NCBI RefSeq assembly: GCF_001457415.1
Contig: NZ_LN881724.1
Span: 744,001-808,000, forward strand
DNA: 64,000 bases
DNA from: Gorillibacterium timonense
GTDB taxonomy: Bacteria > Bacillota > Bacilli > Paenibacillales > NBRC-103111
Direction of reading: 5' to 3'
The notes under the pieces are model-generated. The model worked only from the letters and a program-made list of their open reading frames with translations, ran no database searches and had not been told where the DNA came from. Below, piece by piece: positions 8,249 through 16,880 of the stretch; the stretch's first letter is position 1; each line of letters starts with the position of its first letter. The position numbers and the translations under genes were made by a program.

Positions 8249-10261
8249 ATGATTATCGCGAGCGCGAATCAAGTTGAACATTATATCGGATCGAACCAAA
8301 TTTTGAAGGCTGTTACCTTTGAACTGCATGACGGGGACCGGGTCGGGCTGATCGGCCTGAACGGGAGCGGGAAATCTACCCTGCTGAGACTGCTGGCCGG
8401 TCTTGACCGTGCAGATGAAGGGCAGCTTTCGCTAAGAAAAGGAATACGCGTCTCGTACCTGGCACAGATCCAAGCGGAAGCGGAGGGAAGCTCAGGTACA
8501 CTGTATGACCGGCTCGCTCACGGCTTTCGCGAGATGCGGGACATTGGTGCCAAGCTGGCGGAAGCCGAGCGGTTAATGGCCGATCCGGAGTTGGCCGAAG
8601 ATGCGAACCGGATGAATAAGCTGCTCAGCCGGTATGCCGAATGGCAGGAGGCGTTTGAGAAGGGCGGCGGCTATGAGATGGACGCGAGAATTCGTCAGGT
8701 CGCATCCGGCCTTGGCATCCGCGCGGATCAATTCGACTCCCCCTACGCCGGGTTATCCGGAGGAGAGAAGACGAAGGCTGGGCTTGCTGCCGTCCTGATC
8801 GAACGGCCGGATCTACTCCTGCTGGATGAACCGACCAACCATCTTGACCTAGCTGGCGTAGAGTGGTTGGAAGGCTATTTGTCCTCTTATCCGGGGACTT
8901 GTCTGATCGTATCTCATGACCGTTACTTTTTGGACCAGGTCGTTACGAAAATCATCGAATTGGAGGATGGCGAATCCTCCTTGTACCTGACCACCTATTC
9001 GGGTTATGTGAAGGAGAAGGAAGAACGACTGCTGAAGGAATTTGCCGAGTACCAGGAGCAGCAGAAGCAAATCCGCAAGATGAAGGAATCGATTCGTCAG
9101 CTCCAAGAGTGGGGCGGCCTTGGCGGGGATAAGCGCTTCTTCACACGTGCGGCGTCGATTCAGAAGGCGATCGATCGGATGGAGAAGAGGAAGCGGCCGG
9201 TTCTGGACCGAAAAACCGCCGCGTTCGACCTCCAAATGATGGAGCGTTCCGGCCGGAAAACGCTTGTGCTCCGCGAGGTTCTGAAAAGCTATGGCTCCCG
9301 GTCGATTCTGAACGGGGTGACGGCCGAGCTGGAATTCGGCGAGAAGATCGCCCTAGTCGGCACCAACGGCTCCGGTAAAACCACCCTGTTCAAGCTGGTT
9401 TTGGGTGAAGCTGCGCCGGATGGCGGGCAACTGACGCTTGGTGCGCAGGTGGAGGCAGGTTATTTGGCCCAGGAGGCGGTTCCTTCCGACCGAACCGAGA
9501 GCGTGCTGGATTATTACCGCAAGGAAGCCGAGCTGGAAGAAGGAGTCGCTCGTGGCCGGCTTGCGCGTTACCTCTTTTATGGCCAAGATGTTTTCAAGTC
9601 GGTCGCTTCCTTATCGGGTGGAGAGTGGACCCGCTTGCGGCTCGCGCTGTTAGTCGAAAGGAAGCCTAATCTGCTCTTACTCGACGAACCGACGAATCAC
9701 CTGGATATCGCCTCAAGGGAAGCGTTAGAGGAGACCCTGGAGGATTATCCGGGGAGCTTGCTGCTCATTTCACATGATCGCTACCTGATCAACAAGCTGG
9801 CACAGAAGGTATGGGAGCTGAGACAGGGCAGCCTTACAGTCTATCACGGCAATTATGAGAACTTCCGGGAAAAAAGTGGCTCTCGGTCTTCGGCGGAAGC
9901 AGCAGGAGCCGAGAGTGCGGACAGCGGGAGCGATTGTGATAAGTCGCGATTGATAGAAGCGAAGAGAGCTGCCGGAAGCCGCGAAGAGCAAGCCGGACTT
10001 AAACGGAATGAACGAGGCCCGCGTTCGGATCTGCCGGGAAAAGCTTCTGCCAACAATCTCGTGGAGCGCATAGCTCGACTGGAAGTGGAGATCGAGCAGC
10101 ATGAGGCGCGAGCGGCTATGCTGGAGGCGGATTTGCTGTCCCCTCAGCTGCAGGAGGATACGAAGCGGCTTCAACGGGTATGGGAAGAGAAGGAAGCCCT
10201 CAATCGACAGATTCAAGAATACTACGAAGAGTGGGCATTGATGACGGAGGAAGGCCAATAA
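8249..10261 (+). CDS. ABC-F family ATPase (ribosome-associated)
   Basis: 670-residue soluble protein with two ABC ATPase domains and no membrane segment. Domain 1 has Walker A GLNGSGKST (residues 36-44) and signature LSGGEKTKAGLA; domain 2 has Walker A GTNGSGKTT (about 371) and signature LSGGEWTRLRLA; both have LLLLDEPTNHLD Walker B/D-loop motifs. The charged linker between them (about 240-330, EFAEYQEQQKQIRKMKESIRQL) is the P-site tRNA-interaction motif of ABC-F proteins. A charged tail (about 545-670) ends in a coiled coil. ABC-F proteins bind the ribosomal E site; some protect against antibiotics, others aid translation. Which class this is cannot be said. Start supported by AAGGAGG 9 bases ahead. 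Confidence 0.93.
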   Translation: MIIASANQVEHYIGSNQILKAVTFELHDGDRVGLIGLNGSGKSTLLRLLAGLDRADEGQLSLRKGIRVSYLAQIQAEAEGSSGTLYDRLAHGFREMRDIGAKLAEAERLMADPELAEDANRMNKLLSRYAEWQEAFEKGGGYEMDARIRQVASGLGIRADQFDSPYAGLSGGEKTKAGLAAVLIERPDLLLLDEPTNHLDLAGVEWLEGYLSSYPGTCLIVSHDRYFLDQVVTKIIELEDGESSLYLTTYSGYVKEKEERLLKEFAEYQEQQKQIRKMKESIRQLQEWGGLGGDKRFFTRAASIQKAIDRMEKRKRPVLDRKTAAFDLQMMERSGRKTLVLREVLKSYGSRSILNGVTAELEFGEKIALVGTNGSGKTTLFKLVLGEAAPDGGQLTLGAQVEAGYLAQEAVPSDRTESVLDYYRKEAELEEGVARGRLARYLFYGQDVFKSVASLSGGEWTRLRLALLVERKPNLLLLDEPTNHLDIASREALEETLEDYPGSLLLISHDRYLINKLAQKVWELRQGSLTVYHGNYENFREKSGSRSSAEAAGAESADSGSDCDKSRLIEAKRAAGSREEQAGLKRNERGPRSDLPGKASANNLVERIARLEVEIEQHEARAAMLEADLLSPQLQEDTKRLQRVWEEKEALNRQIQEYYEEWALMTEEGQ

Positions 10262-10340
10262 ACGAAAGAAATGCAGTCGATTGTGAGCAATACGGGGAGA
10301 AAAAGGTATTTACTCCAAGTAACTCCTCTCAACGAAAAAC

Positions 10341-10367
10341 ACCGGTCATTTTTTGACCGGTTTCTTT
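10341..10367 (+). terminator. Intrinsic terminator after the ABC-F gene
   Basis: Stem ACCGGTCA/TGACCGGT with a T-rich loop, then TTTCTTT. Confidence 0.8.
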
Positions 10368-10434
10368 ATGTTCAATTCTCGGGTTGTGGCCTATACTTAA
10401 CTCATAGTTGATGGACAAAAAGGAATGAGAATGA

Positions 10435-11343
10435 GTGAAAAAAACGAGTTGTGCCATCGTCCATAACGGAAATCTCGGAAGCGAGAAGTTCCTCTATCAG
10501 GTTCGCTGGCTGGAAAGGTCCGCAGGAGAGCTTGGGTTTGACGTAAGGACGATCGGTAATCAAGAGCTAATCCCGACGATCGAAGGCGGCATTCCCGTGA
10601 TCAAGGGCTGCTACGCGGGGTATGAGCCGGATTTTTTCTTCTTTTGGGACAAGGATGTCCGGCTCGCCCGGCATTTGGAGCGGATGGGCTTCAAGCTCTA
10701 CAACAATGCGGCCAGCATCGAGATTTGCGACGACAAGATCCGTACCTATGAGACGCTGATGGGGCAAGGTCTGCGTTTGCCGAAGACGATGGTGGCGCCG
10801 CTCATTTATGAAACGAGCGAGATCACGGATTTCAGTCCCTACGACACGATCATCGCCGAGCTCGGTTTCCCGATGGTGGTGAAGGAAGCGTTCGGCTCCT
10901 TCGGCGAACAAGTTTATCTCGTTCGGAGCCGGGAGGAACTGCTCCGCCTTGTGGAAAGGATCAAGCACCGACCGCACTTGTATCAGGAACTGGTCACTTC
11001 AAGCATAGGCCGGGACATACGGATCAATGTGGTCGGGCAAACGGCAGCGGCGGCCATGCGAAGGGAGTCGGAGCATGATTTCCGGGCTAATGTGACGGCC
11101 GGAGGACGGATGGAGGCTTACACCCCCACCGAGCGAGAAAAAGAGGTTGCCATCGCCTGCGCCAATCGGATCGGTGCGGATTTTGCCGGGGTCGATCTTT
11201 TGTTCGGAGAGGACGGGGAACCTTATGTGTGCGAAGTGAACTCGAACGCTCACTTCAAAAACATCTTCGATTGCACAGGGGTGGATCTGGCCGTCCGCAT
11301 GCTGGATTACATACGGAGCGAGAGGGCGGGGCGGTATGCTTAA
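10435..11343 (+). CDS. RimK-like ATP-grasp ligase, first of a pair
   Basis: 302-residue ATP-grasp protein. ATP-grasp lysine and loop: FPMVVKEAFGSFGEQVYLV; metal and ATP residues near the end: FAGVDLLFGEDGEPYVCEVNSNAHFKN. RimK-type enzymes join an amino acid, often glutamate, to a carboxylate of a peptide, protein C-terminus or cofactor using ATP. Start is GTG at 10435 (VKKTSCAIVHNGN); the ribosome site (GGAATGAGAATGA) is only moderate. The gene overlaps the next ATP-grasp gene by 8 bases, so they are co-translated. No amino-group carrier protein such as LysW and no obvious peptide substrate gene lies nearby. Substrate unknown. Confidence 0.85.
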   Translation: MKKTSCAIVHNGNLGSEKFLYQVRWLERSAGELGFDVRTIGNQELIPTIEGGIPVIKGCYAGYEPDFFFFWDKDVRLARHLERMGFKLYNNAASIEICDDKIRTYETLMGQGLRLPKTMVAPLIYETSEITDFSPYDTIIAELGFPMVVKEAFGSFGEQVYLVRSREELLRLVERIKHRPHLYQELVTSSIGRDIRINVVGQTAAAAMRRESEHDFRANVTAGGRMEAYTPTEREKEVAIACANRIGADFAGVDLLFGEDGEPYVCEVNSNAHFKNIFDCTGVDLAVRMLDYIRSERAGRYA

Positions 11344-12205
11344 CGGATGGCTTCTCTACAACGAAACGGACGCCGAACGCAACCGTAGTTATATTGATTG
11401 GTTTCTTGAGGAAGCGAGAGGGCTCGACATGGGGCTCGAGCTTGTGAGCAAGGAAGAGCTGGAGATCGGCGTCCAAGCGGGTTCCTTGTATGTAGGGCTG
11501 CGCGGCGATCACGCGAAGCTGCCTGATTATTGTATCATGCGGAACCGGGACGAATTGTTATCCGCGCAGCTGGAAGCGCTTGGAGTGCCTGTCTTCAATT
11601 CATCCGCCGTATCGCGGCTTGCCAATGACAAGGCGCGAACCTGTCAGTACCTAGCTCAGCATGGAATCCCGATGCCGGATACGCTGTTCTTGAACAAGAC
11701 GGATTACCGGGAACAGCGGTATGAGGGACTCGCCTATCCACGCATTTTGAAAGCGGCGGGTGGACGAGGCGGAAGCGAAGTTTACCGGGTTAGCTCCGCA
11801 CAGGAGATAACGGAGAGGCTGCGCGGTTACCCGGAGGGAAGTGCGTTCGTGCTGCAGGAGATGGTGACGCCGGGAAGAGATGTGCGGGTCTTTGTCGTCG
11901 GCAAGCGGATTGTCGGAGCGGTTCTTCGAGAGTCCGACCGTGATTTCCGGGCCAATCACTCACTGGGTGGGCGCTCTTCCCTGTACACGCTAACAGCAAG
12001 CGAGGAGGAGTTGGCTCGACGAATCATCGAACGATTTGACTTCGGGATGGCGGGCATCGATTTCATCTACGGTTCGGACGGAACGGTTCTCTTGAACGAA
12101 ATTGAGGATGTCGTCGGCAGTCGGACGCTCTCCCTTCATTCCAACATCAATATCGTGCGTCTCTACCTGGAGCACATTCGGGAGACGATAACGACCAAAG
12201 ATTGA
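11336..12205 (+). CDS. RimK-like ATP-grasp ligase, second of a pair
   Basis: 289-residue paralogue of the upstream gene. ATP-binding part: YPRILKAAGGRGGSEVYRV, then VLQEMVTPGRDVRVFVVG; C-terminal metal residues in FGMAGIDFIYGSDGTVLLNEIEDVVGSRTL. The same DxxFRAN motif (RESDRDFRANHSLGGR) occurs in both proteins and in RimK. Active-site endings differ: EVNSNAHFKN in the first, NEIEDVVGSRTL here, which suggests different acceptors or a heteromer with divided roles. ATG 11336 lies inside the end of the previous gene. An ABC exporter pair follows 52 bases later on the same strand; a link, such as export of a modified peptide, would be speculation. Confidence 0.85.
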   Translation: MLNGWLLYNETDAERNRSYIDWFLEEARGLDMGLELVSKEELEIGVQAGSLYVGLRGDHAKLPDYCIMRNRDELLSAQLEALGVPVFNSSAVSRLANDKARTCQYLAQHGIPMPDTLFLNKTDYREQRYEGLAYPRILKAAGGRGGSEVYRVSSAQEITERLRGYPEGSAFVLQEMVTPGRDVRVFVVGKRIVGAVLRESDRDFRANHSLGGRSSLYTLTASEEELARRIIERFDFGMAGIDFIYGSDGTVLLNEIEDVVGSRTLSLHSNINIVRLYLEHIRETITTKD

Positions 12206-12229
12206 TACAACGAGTGACATCTTTACATA
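12202..12229 (+). promoter_or_regulatory. Candidate promoter for the ABC exporter pair
   Basis: TTGATA (12202-12207), 16 bases, TACATA (12224-12229), at the end of the second ATP-grasp gene. Weak to moderate match; the exporter genes could also be read through from upstream. Confidence 0.35.
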
Positions 12230-12257
12230 TCCCATGGGGAAGAGAAGGTGAAGTGGC

Positions 12258-12962
12258 ATGCTGGAGGTAAGAGGCTTAACGAAACAGTATGACAAGACGT
12301 TGGCGGTGAGCGGCGTCAGCTTTGAGGTGAGAGACGGGGAGCTTGCGGTGCTGCTCGGACCGAACGGTGCGGGCAAAAGCACGACCATCAAGTGCATCAT
12401 CGGCCTGTTGAATCATGAGGGAGAGGTGCTCGTCGACGGCCATCCCGGCAAAAGCCTTCAGGCGAAGCGGCTCTTCGGCTATGTGCCGGAGACGCCCGCG
12501 CTTTACGATATGCTCACGGTGTGGGAACATCTGGAGTTCATCGCTCACGCGTATGGGCTGAGCGATTGGCAGGAGCGCGGTGAAAAGCTGCTGGAACGGC
12601 TCGATCTGGAGGACAAAAAGGAGAAGCTGGGCAAGGAGCTGTCCAAGGGTATGCAGCAAAAGGTCAGCATCTGCTGCGCGCTTCTGCCGCAGCCGAAGGT
12701 GATCTTCTTCGATGAGCCGATGATCGGGCTTGACCCAAAGGCGATCAAGGAACTGAAAGCGATGTTCACGGAGCTGAGCGATGCCGGAGCGAGCCTGCTG
12801 ATCAGCACGCACATCATCGACAGCGTGGAAGGGCTCTGGGACCGGGCGCTCATTATGAAGGACGGTCATGTACTCTACTCCGGTACCAAGAGGGAGTTTG
12901 AAGAGGGAGAAGAAAAGCTGGAAGACATCTTCTTCCGCCTGACGGAAGGCGGCTTGAAATGA
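12258..12962 (+). CDS. ABC exporter ATP-binding protein
   Basis: 234-residue ATPase. Walker A GPNGAGKST (about residue 35), signature LSKGMQQKVSICCALLPQPK, Walker B KVIFFDEPMIGLDP, and a conserved switch histidine in ISTHIIDS. The LSKGMQQK signature is typical of ABC-2 exporters of the EcsA/YhaQ kind, which drive efflux rather than uptake. Ribosome site AAGGTGA 6 bases ahead of ATG 12258. Its stop overlaps the next gene as ATGA, so it forms a complex with that membrane protein. Substrate unknown. Confidence 0.93.
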   Translation: MLEVRGLTKQYDKTLAVSGVSFEVRDGELAVLLGPNGAGKSTTIKCIIGLLNHEGEVLVDGHPGKSLQAKRLFGYVPETPALYDMLTVWEHLEFIAHAYGLSDWQERGEKLLERLDLEDKKEKLGKELSKGMQQKVSICCALLPQPKVIFFDEPMIGLDPKAIKELKAMFTELSDAGASLLISTHIIDSVEGLWDRALIMKDGHVLYSGTKREFEEGEEKLEDIFFRLTEGGLK

Positions 12963-14539
12963 GACCCCTCCTCTATGTCATGAAGAAAAGCTTCGTCAAT
13001 ACACTCAAGGAATTGAAGCGCAAGCCGGGCACACTGATTCTATATCTGTTCCTGGCTGCTTTCTTTGTGCTGTTTCTGGTGCTCTCGTTTCTCCCAAAGG
13101 CGATCGACCCGACAAGCCAGACAGCGGATCCGGCTATATACGGAATGATCGTGAGCGGAGTTATTCTTTTTATCGTCTATACGTCAATCTCAAAGAGCAT
13201 CAAATCCGGCAACAGCTTCTTTCGGATGGCGGATGTGAACCTTGCGTTTACGGCGCCGATCTCACCCAAAAAGGTGCTGCTGTACGGGTTTCTCAAGCAG
13301 ATCTGGTTGTCGTTTGTCGGCGTCTTCATGCTCGTCTGGCAAATTCCCAACCTGCGCAACCATTACGAGATCGACGGCTGGGGCATCGTCGCTTTGCTAT
13401 TTGGCTTCGTCATGCTGCTCTTCCTTCTCCAAATGATCGGCGTGCTGATCTATTCGTGGACTTCCCGGACCAAAGCTGCCCGTTCGAGAGCCACGCAGGT
13501 GTGGAATGGCTTGCTCGGACTGTTTGGCGTTGTTTTTCTCGTCAAGCTCATGGAGCTTAAGGATATGGGGGCGACCTTGCGCGCTGTCCTCCATTCAAAG
13601 GAATTTGAGTATGTGCCGTTGATCGGGTGGTTTAAAGCAATCTTCATGGCTCCCCTTATCGGTACGACTCCTCGGTTTTATATAGCGGTCGCACTCGTTC
13701 TTGCGGTTACGGTTCTCTTGATGGTGCTGTTCTATTACCAGAAATCGGATTATTACGAGGATGTTCTGGCGAACACCGAGCAAAAGGAAACTCTCTACGC
13801 AGCCAAGAAGGCAGGCAAGCAGTTGAGAAACGGAAATGGAGCCTTGGGTAAAGCTCGTAAAGTGAAGCAGACGAATTACCGGAGCGGCGCGGCGGCGGTG
13901 TTCTCCCGGCAACTGCTGGAATACCGCAAGCGCGGACTCTTCCTGATCGATCGTTCAACGATACTCCTGGCGGCGTTCGGGTTTGCCTCGCAGTATTTTG
14001 TACCGGATATGGATCTCACGATTCTGCTGCTCTTCTCCATCTACTATCTCTTCATCCTCTCCTTCCAAGGAAGCTGGATGCGGGAGCTGGAGCGCCCCTA
14101 CATCTACCTGATCCCAGCCGGATCGGCGGCGAAGCTGTTCTATGCGACCTTGGCGGATCTCATCAAGGGATTGCTCGACGGGCTCGTGCTGTTCGTGACA
14201 GCGGGAATTTTCCTCCGCGGAGAACCGCTGACGATCCTGCTCTGTGCTCTCGGATACGTGACCTACAGCGCGGCATTCACGTACTCAGACGTCTTGTTCC
14301 GGCGATTGTTTGGCCCCCTTCACAGCAAGGTGGTACTCCTGTTTCTCCGCATGTTCTTGCTCCTGATCTTGATCGGACCCGGTGTCGCGATCGGATTTAT
14401 TGCCCGGCATTTCGCTGGATGGGACGGTCTCGCAGGAGATGCCGCCTTTGTCTCGGCTCTCATGGGCTATAACCTGCTTCTTGTCAGCGGCATTTTCGCG
14501 ATGGCGAGAGGGATATTTGACCGGCTGGAGATGAAGTGA
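12959..14539 (+). CDS. ABC exporter membrane protein (ABC_export-like)
   Basis: 526-residue membrane protein with roughly ten hydrophobic segments, e.g. GTLILYLFLAAFFVLFLVLS near the N-terminus and LLFLRMFLLLILIGPGVAIG near the C-terminus. A soluble basic loop of about 80 residues (YEDVLANTEQKETLYAAKKA onward) splits the protein into two membrane halves. The size and the PISPKKVLLYGFLKQ motif fit the putative ABC exporter family found in Firmicutes next to an EcsA-like ATPase. ATGA overlap with the ATPase gene shows the partnership. Substrate unknown. Confidence 0.85.
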   Translation: MRPLLYVMKKSFVNTLKELKRKPGTLILYLFLAAFFVLFLVLSFLPKAIDPTSQTADPAIYGMIVSGVILFIVYTSISKSIKSGNSFFRMADVNLAFTAPISPKKVLLYGFLKQIWLSFVGVFMLVWQIPNLRNHYEIDGWGIVALLFGFVMLLFLLQMIGVLIYSWTSRTKAARSRATQVWNGLLGLFGVVFLVKLMELKDMGATLRAVLHSKEFEYVPLIGWFKAIFMAPLIGTTPRFYIAVALVLAVTVLLMVLFYYQKSDYYEDVLANTEQKETLYAAKKAGKQLRNGNGALGKARKVKQTNYRSGAAAVFSRQLLEYRKRGLFLIDRSTILLAAFGFASQYFVPDMDLTILLLFSIYYLFILSFQGSWMRELERPYIYLIPAGSAAKLFYATLADLIKGLLDGLVLFVTAGIFLRGEPLTILLCALGYVTYSAAFTYSDVLFRRLFGPLHSKVVLLFLRMFLLLILIGPGVAIGFIARHFAGWDGLAGDAAFVSALMGYNLLLVSGIFAMARGIFDRLEMK

Positions 14540-14564
14540 CCGGATCCGTTCCGTTTGGTACAAT
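14536..14564 (+). promoter_or_regulatory. Candidate promoter for the small acidic protein
   Basis: GTGACC (14536-14541), 17 bases, TACAAT (14559-14564). Good -10 and moderate -35, overlapping the stop of the exporter gene. Confidence 0.5.
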
Positions 14565-14600
14565 GAGAGCAAGAATGATTTTTTGAAAGGGGCACGGCAT

Positions 14601-14867
14601 ATGCAATTGAAGATTCAAGGCGCCCGCACGACGCACACCAAGGAACTCGGCTATTTGGGAACCGTGATATTCACGGTGGAGGGACATCGCGAGCCTTATG
14701 AAGTTACGCTTCAAAGCGATTCCGGGGACGATTGGAACTACAGTCTGCATTTTCAAGACACCCCGGGCGATGAAGAAGAGATTTCAGCGGTGGAAGAATG
14801 GCTGGAACAAGATGACGATGCATTCGATGCGCTGCTCTATGCGGCCGAAGAGGCTTTGGAGGAGTAA
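14601..14867 (+). CDS. Small acidic hypothetical protein, 88 aa
   Basis: Begins MQLKIQGARTTHTKELGYLG and is strongly acidic in its last 40 residues (DEEEISAVEEWLEQDDDAFDAL). The first half looks like a beta-strand-rich fold (VIFTVEGHREPYEVTL). I chose ATG 14601 because GAAAGGGG lies 7 bases ahead; a TTG at 14583 would add six residues but overlaps that site. No signal peptide or membrane segment. A promoter-like TACAAT sits just upstream. I do not recognise a named family; it resembles uncharacterised soluble proteins of Paenibacillaceae. Function unknown. Confidence 0.7.
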   Translation: MQLKIQGARTTHTKELGYLGTVIFTVEGHREPYEVTLQSDSGDDWNYSLHFQDTPGDEEEISAVEEWLEQDDDAFDALLYAAEEALEE

Positions 14868-14964
14868 GGGCAACGAAGATCGAGAGAGCGAGTCCGGCTT
14901 ATTCAGAAGATCAGACAAGGAAAATGAGGGATCGGCATCCCCGGTCCATACAGGAGGTTCGATT

Positions 14965-15486
14965 ATGCTGAGAAAACCGCTTGATGGGGAACATGCAGGG
15001 CATTTTTCGCATTACATCGGCTTAGTTCCGGAAGGAGACGTGCTGGGGATTCTGGAAGAGCAAGGGGCTGCCGGTGAGCGGTTGTTCCGGTCCTTCGCGG
15101 AGGAGCAGGGGGATGATCGCTATGCTCCGGGAAAATGGTCGCTGAAGGAGCTGCTCAGCCACATGATCGATACGGAGCGGATCATGACGGGGAGGCTACA
15201 CCGGATCGCCCGGGGAGATGAAACCGCGCAGCCCGGATTCGATCAGGATGCTTATACCGCTAACGCCGAAGCGGGGCGCCTCTCCTTGTCGTTCCTTATT
15301 GACGAATACGCAGCATTGCGCCGTACGACGCTGTTTCTTTTGCGGGGCATCCCGGAGGAAGCATGGACGCGGAAGGGCGTTGTTAGCGGGAACACGATGA
15401 GCGCTCGTGCGTTTGTCTATGTGGTTGCCGGCCATGAGCTCCATCATCTCTCGATCGTTCGTGAGCGTTACTTGAAACAGCAATGA
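14965..15486 (+). CDS. DinB-fold (DinB_2) protein
   Basis: 173-residue protein of the DinB/YfiT superfamily, a four-helix bundle that usually binds a metal through three histidines. Likely ligands are the histidine in LKELLSHMIDTERI and those in VVAGHELHHLSIV. The APGKWSLKELLSHM motif is characteristic. Members include bacillithiol-dependent S-transferases and uncharacterised stress proteins. I chose ATG 14965 because AGGAGGTTCG stands 8 bases ahead; the frame is open further upstream but only out of frame with the previous gene. Monocistronic or co-transcribed with the small acidic gene. Confidence 0.88.
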   Translation: MLRKPLDGEHAGHFSHYIGLVPEGDVLGILEEQGAAGERLFRSFAEEQGDDRYAPGKWSLKELLSHMIDTERIMTGRLHRIARGDETAQPGFDQDAYTANAEAGRLSLSFLIDEYAALRRTTLFLLRGIPEEAWTRKGVVSGNTMSARAFVYVVAGHELHHLSIVRERYLKQQ

Positions 15487-15523
15487 ATCGGGTAGACCGC
15501 GCGCAGCGGTTCCCGTCCCGTGT

Positions 15524-15548
15524 TAATCGAAAGCCCTTATTTCGATTA
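15524..15548. repeat. Short perfect inverted repeat
   Basis: TAATCGAAA and TTTCGATTA, 9 bp each, separated by 7 bases, between the DinB-like gene and the hemolysin III gene. No T-run follows, so it is not a good terminator; it may be an operator or an RNA hairpin. Confidence 0.5.
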
Positions 15549-15619
15549 GAAGCTTAAATACAACAGTTTCATCAGATTGTGTCTTTAGCCGCATACCAGA
15601 TGAGAGGAGCGTGACGGCT

Positions 15620-16258
15620 GTGGCCAACACCCATGTCTACACCCGCCGTGAAGAAGTGGCTAACTCCATCACTCACGGCATCGGCGTCGCACTGAGCGTT
15701 GCTGCCCTCGTCTTATTGATTGTCTTTGCCAGTCTTCGAGGGAACGCCTGGCATGTCGTGAGCTTTACCATCTTCGGCGTAACCATGCTGCTTCTCTACA
15801 CCTCGTCGACGCTGGTTCACGCCTTTCAGGAAGGGAAGGTCAAGGATCTGTTTACGATCTTCGACCATTCCTCGATCTATTTGTTCATCGCAGGAACATA
15901 TACGCCGATTACGCTCAGCGTGATCCGCGGGCCGCTAGGCTGGACGCTGTTCGGCATCATCTGGGGAATCGCTCTCCTCGGCGTGGTGTTCAAAGTGTTC
16001 TTCGTGAAAAGATTCTTGTTTACCTCGACGCTGATCTATATCTTGATGGGCTGGGTCGTTGTGTTCGCCTGGAAGCCGCTGGTGGCAGGCTTTCCCCATG
16101 AGGCGTTGGTGATGCTCGTCATAGGCGGGGTCCTTTATACGCTGGGCACCATCTTCTATGTTTGGCGGACGTTCCCGTATCACCACGCCGTTTGGCATCT
16201 GTTCGTATTAGGCGGCTCGGTGATGCACTTCTTCTCGATTTTGTATTCGCTGTCCTAA
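15620..16258 (+). CDS. Hemolysin III / PAQR family membrane protein (YqfA-like)
   Basis: About 212 residues with seven predicted membrane segments. Family motifs: EEVANSITHGIGV near the start (first conserved His), LLYTSSTLVHAF, FDHSSIYLFIAGTYTP (Asp-His and the conserved pocket) and a final HHAVWHLFVLGGSVMHFFSI with the zinc-type histidines. The YqfA branch is thought to affect membrane fluidity homeostasis; the haemolytic name is historic. GAGGAG at 15603-15608 is too close to the GTG at 15611 and 11 bases from the GTG at 15620, so I prefer 15620. A long-loop hairpin follows at 16302. Confidence 0.93.
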   Translation: MANTHVYTRREEVANSITHGIGVALSVAALVLLIVFASLRGNAWHVVSFTIFGVTMLLLYTSSTLVHAFQEGKVKDLFTIFDHSSIYLFIAGTYTPITLSVIRGPLGWTLFGIIWGIALLGVVFKVFFVKRFLFTSTLIYILMGWVVVFAWKPLVAGFPHEALVMLVIGGVLYTLGTIFYVWRTFPYHHAVWHLFVLGGSVMHFFSILYSLS

Positions 16259-16301
16259 GTGAGAACAGGGTAACCCTCATATAAACGTGACGATAATCAA
16301 A

Positions 16302-16370
16302 AACACCTCTTCATCCGGTAAAGGAAAAGCACTAAGCTATCCTTGCCGCATGTGAAGAGGTGTTGTTTTA
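16302..16370 (+). terminator. Terminator-like hairpin after the hemolysin III gene
   Basis: 12-bp perfect stem AACACCTCTTCA/TGAAGAGGTGTT with a loop of about 39 bases, then GTTTTA. The loop is long for a terminator. Confidence 0.6.
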
Positions 16371-16434
16371 TGTGCTCTATGATGATTGGAATTCCACATA
16401 ATGGTCACAAAACCTGGTTTTGCTTAAAAATGAA

Positions 16435-16481
16435 TTGACAAGAATAAAGACAGATGTAGAATATGATTAAAGACATTTGTA
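16435..16481 (+). promoter_or_regulatory. Promoter with two BlaI-type operator boxes
   Basis: TTGACA (16435-16440), 16 bases, TAGAAT (16457-16462). Two boxes of the form ACA-NN-TGTA overlap it: GACAGATGTA at 16449-16458, covering the spacer and start of the -10, and GACATTTGTA at 16472-16481, near the transcription start. BlaI/MecI dimers bind TACA-NN-TGTA palindromes, so this is almost certainly the autoregulated promoter of the pair below. Confidence 0.85.
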
Positions 16482-16499
16482 GAAAGTGGAGGTTCGACG

Positions 16500-16877
16500 A
16501 TGAACATCGCAAAAAAACTTCCAGATGCTGAGTTTGAAGTCATGAAGGTCGTATGGGCGAACGAACCGCCGATCACAACCAACCTCGTTATGGAACAGAT
16601 AGGGAAAGAGAAAGGCTGGAAAGCGCAAACCATCCTAACCTTGCTGCTGCGCTTAGTAGAACGTAACTATCTCCGAACCGAAAAGAACGGCAAGGAGCGT
16701 TCCTATTATCCGTTGATCGGAAAAGAGGAGTATCTGAAGTTTGAAACCGGTGATTTTATGGAGAGATTTCACGGGAACTCCTTTGCCAGTTTGTTTGCTA
16801 CGCTCTACAATGACCGGAAGATAAAGAAGCAGGACCTCGATGAACTGGAAAAGTGGCTGAAGGACAGGAGGGATTGA
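16500..16877 (+). CDS. BlaI/MecI family transcriptional repressor
   Basis: 125 residues, the family's usual length. Winged helix-turn-helix N-terminal half (LPDAEFEVMKVVWANEPPIT, then KAQTILTLLLRLVERNYL with the recognition helix, and the wing KNGKERSYYPLI). The C-terminal helices (FASLFATLYNDRKIKKQDLDELEKWL) form the dimerisation domain that is cleaved or released on induction. Strong ribosome site (GTGGAGG) ahead of ATG 16500. It is followed after three bases by the membrane sensor protease. Two matching operators lie in its own promoter. Confidence 0.95.
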   Translation: MNIAKKLPDAEFEVMKVVWANEPPITTNLVMEQIGKEKGWKAQTILTLLLRLVERNYLRTEKNGKERSYYPLIGKEEYLKFETGDFMERFHGNSFASLFATLYNDRKIKKQDLDELEKWLKDRRD

Positions 16878-16880
16878 GAG

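Noticed and set aside
10271..10411. 46-codon ORF after the ABC-F gene, considered as a peptide substrate for the ATP-grasp pair
   Set aside because: It reads through the intrinsic terminator at 10341 and has no ribosome site.
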